Origin: Actinomycetes bacterium
Lineage (GTDB): Bacteria; Actinomycetota; CADDZG01; JAHWKV01
Assembly (NCBI GenBank): GCA_029263035.1
Contig: JAJCYF010000085.1
Location: 1-16,813 of the forward strand
Direction of reading: 5' to 3'
DNA length: 16,813 bases
The translations under genes and the position numbers were made by a program. The notes under the pieces are model-generated. The model did not search any database, was not told the origin of the DNA, and saw nothing but the letters and a program-made list of their open reading frames with translations. Positions 15,582 to 16,813 of the stretch are shown piece by piece; within the stretch, counting starts at the first letter, position 1; each line of letters opens with the position of its first letter.

Positions 15582-16516
15582 GAGGCGCATTCATCAGGAC
15601 CCTGGTAGAGATAGCTCGGGAGGACCCGAAGGTGGTGCTGCTCACCGGCGACCTCGGCTTCACGGTCGTCGAGCCGTTCGCCGAGGAGTTCCCGGACCGC
15701 TTCTACAATGTTGGCGTGGCGGAGCAGAACATGGTCGGCCTCGCCACCGGGCTGGCCGAAGCCGGATACATACCCTTCGTCTACTCGATCGTTACCTTCG
15801 CCAGCCTGCGGACCTACGAGTTTGTGCGCAACGGGCCCATCGCCCACCAGCTACCGGTGCGGATCGTCGGAATTGGGGGAGGTTTCGACTACGGCACCGC
15901 CGGGCTCACGCACTACGGCCTGGAGGACCTCGGGGTCATGCGGATACAGCCGGGCATCACCGTGGTCGTGCCCGCCGACCAGGACCAGGCGGCTGCCGCC
16001 CTGCGGTCCACCTACAACCTGCCGGGCCCGGTTTACTACCGCATCGGCAAGGACGACGGTCGCACGCTGGCCGGCCTGGAAGGCAGATTCCGCCTGGGCT
16101 GTACCGAGCGGGTGCGTGAAGGCGATGACCTCACGCTTATCGCCGCCGGCAGCATGGCGTACGCCGCCGCCGCCGCCGCCGAGAAGCTGGCCGGCCTGAG
16201 CATAGAGGCGTCGGTGCTGATCGTCTCGTCGCTCAATCCGGCACCCGCGGACGACCTGGCGAAAACGTTGCGGGGCGTCCCTGTCGTGGTTACGGTGGAG
16301 GCCCACTACGTCAATGGGGCCTTGGGCTCGCTGGCAGCCGAGATCATCGCGGAGAACGGCCTGGGATGCCGGCTTTTCCGGTGTGGGGTGACCGATACCC
16401 CCCATGGGCTGGTCGGGGGCAGTTCCTATATGTCCGATCGCTACGGGCTGTCGGCCGACGGCGTGGTCCGGTCGGCTCTCAGGGCTCTGGAGGAAGCGGC
16501 ACCGGCGGCCATCTGA
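15578..16516 (+). CDS. Split transketolase, C-terminal (pyrimidine-binding and C-terminal) subunit
   Basis: The partner of the preceding gene. Of its 312 residues, 1-160 form the ThDP pyrimidine-binding domain: VVLLTGDLGFTVVEPFAEEF (19-38), YNVGVAEQNMVGLATGLAEA (43-62) with the catalytic Glu49 that activates the cofactor, FVYSIVTFASLRTYEFVRN (67-85) and THYGLEDLGVMRIQPG (111-126). Residues 180-305 are the transketolase C-terminal domain (DDLTLIAAGSMAYAA, VTVEAHYVNGALGSLAAEI). The active enzyme should be a heterotetramer of two N and two C subunits, as in other split transketolases. It starts at ATG 15578 with GAGG 7 bp upstream, overlapping the N-subunit stop by 4 bp. Its own stop shares one base with the ATG of the following glycosyltransferase, so all three are probably made together. 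A (GCC)6 run encodes Ala196-201. Confidence 0.93.
   Translation: MRGAFIRTLVEIAREDPKVVLLTGDLGFTVVEPFAEEFPDRFYNVGVAEQNMVGLATGLAEAGYIPFVYSIVTFASLRTYEFVRNGPIAHQLPVRIVGIGGGFDYGTAGLTHYGLEDLGVMRIQPGITVVVPADQDQAAAALRSTYNLPGPVYYRIGKDDGRTLAGLEGRFRLGCTERVREGDDLTLIAAGSMAYAAAAAAEKLAGLSIEASVLIVSSLNPAPADDLAKTLRGVPVVVTVEAHYVNGALGSLAAEIIAENGLGCRLFRCGVTDTPHGLVGGSSYMSDRYGLSADGVVRSALRALEEAAPAAI
16163..16180 (+). repeat. (GCC)6 trinucleotide run
   Basis: Six perfect GCC codons in a row encode Ala196-201 of the transketolase C subunit, in the helix after LIAAGSMAY. In-frame length change would alter only the alanine count. Confidence 0.9.
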
Positions 16517-16813
16517 TGGGCGCGACCCAAGCGAAGATGATCAGCGCGGTCATTGCCTGCTATCGCGACGCTCCGGCGGTCCCACAGATGCACGAGCGGC
16601 TGACCTCGGTTTTCACCAAGATCGGCGTTGACTACGAGATCATCTTCGTCAACGACGCAAGCCCGGACAACGCCCGGGAGGTCCTGACCGAGCTCGCCGC
16701 CCGGGATCAACATGTCACCGTCATAAACCACACCCGCAACTACGGCTCCCAAAGCGCCTTTACCAGCGGCATGCGGCTGGCCTCGGGGGACGCGGTGGTC
16801 CTCCTGGACGGAG
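16516..16813 (+). CDS. GT2 family glycosyltransferase (DPM1/ArnC-like), 3' end cut off
   Basis: The first 99 codons of a GT2 glycosyltransferase, running off the window edge. Visible: MISAVIACYRDAPAVPQM (8-25) as the first beta strand, YEIIFVNDASPDNAREVL (40-57) with the nucleotide-binding Asp, HTRNYGSQSAFTSGMRLA (72-89) and VVLLDG (94-99), the start of the DXD motif. The ND(A/G)S-PD and RN-x-G-x-x-x-A pattern is that of dolichyl/undecaprenyl-phosphate sugar synthases and ArnC-like enzymes, which attach a sugar to polyprenyl phosphate at the inner membrane face. This would supply GT-C enzymes like those suspected at the left of the window. The ATG shares its A with the preceding TGA stop (TGATG), so translation is probably coupled; the nearest GGAGG lies too far upstream to serve alone. 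Confidence 0.9.
   Translation, partial: MGATQAKMISAVIACYRDAPAVPQMHERLTSVFTKIGVDYEIIFVNDASPDNAREVLTELAARDQHVTVINHTRNYGSQSAFTSGMRLASGDAVVLLDG

Noticed and set aside
1..16813. Mobile elements, CRISPR arrays, tRNA or rRNA genes
   Set aside because: No transposase, integrase, spaced direct-repeat array or structural RNA signature was visible on either strand.

Overview
The window looks like part of a cell-surface polysaccharide (O-antigen-like or capsule-like) gene locus from a high-GC bacterium. The strong G/C bias at third codon positions, frequent GTG and TTG starts and clear purine-rich ribosome binding sites suit an actinobacterium-type lineage. That placement is an inference: there is no rRNA or other taxonomic marker here. 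Both edges cut through glycosyltransferase genes, so the locus continues on each side.

Left block (1-5909, all +): the C-terminal part of a GT2 glycosyltransferase, two polytopic membrane proteins that look like GT-C-type glycosyltransferases, and an 813-residue protein joining a GT2 domain to a GT4-like domain. It converges, with only 10 bp between stop codons, on a leftward Wzm/Wzt-type ABC exporter pair (7568-5920). The permease stop and ATPase start overlap as ATGA.

Middle block (7828-12770, all +): separated from the exporter by a 259-bp divergent intergenic region. It holds a roughly 961-residue methyltransferase + GT2 + GT2 fusion, a zinc-ribbon methyltransferase with an N-terminal beta-rich module, and a TylF/macrocin-type O-methyltransferase. 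It converges on a leftward pair: another class I methyltransferase (13517-12783) and an extended-SDR sugar epimerase/dehydratase (14523-13576).

Right block (14694-16813, +): divergent from the epimerase across a 170-bp gap. It holds a split transketolase (ThDP-binding subunit, then pyrimidine/C-terminal subunit, ATGA overlap) followed at once by a DPM1/ArnC-like GT2 cut by the window edge.

Working model (inference): cytoplasmic GT2/GT4 enzymes build a lipid-linked glycan; up to four methyltransferase modules methylate or cap it; the SDR and the split transketolase supply an unusual sugar; Wzm/Wzt exports it; the GT-C-like proteins may add residues from polyprenyl-phosphate sugars outside the membrane. 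The most unusual points are the methyltransferase-GT2-GT2 fusion paired with a Wzt that lacks the usual carbohydrate-binding C-terminus, and the split transketolase with a divergent ThDP motif. No tRNA, rRNA, CRISPR array, insertion sequence or integrase was seen.
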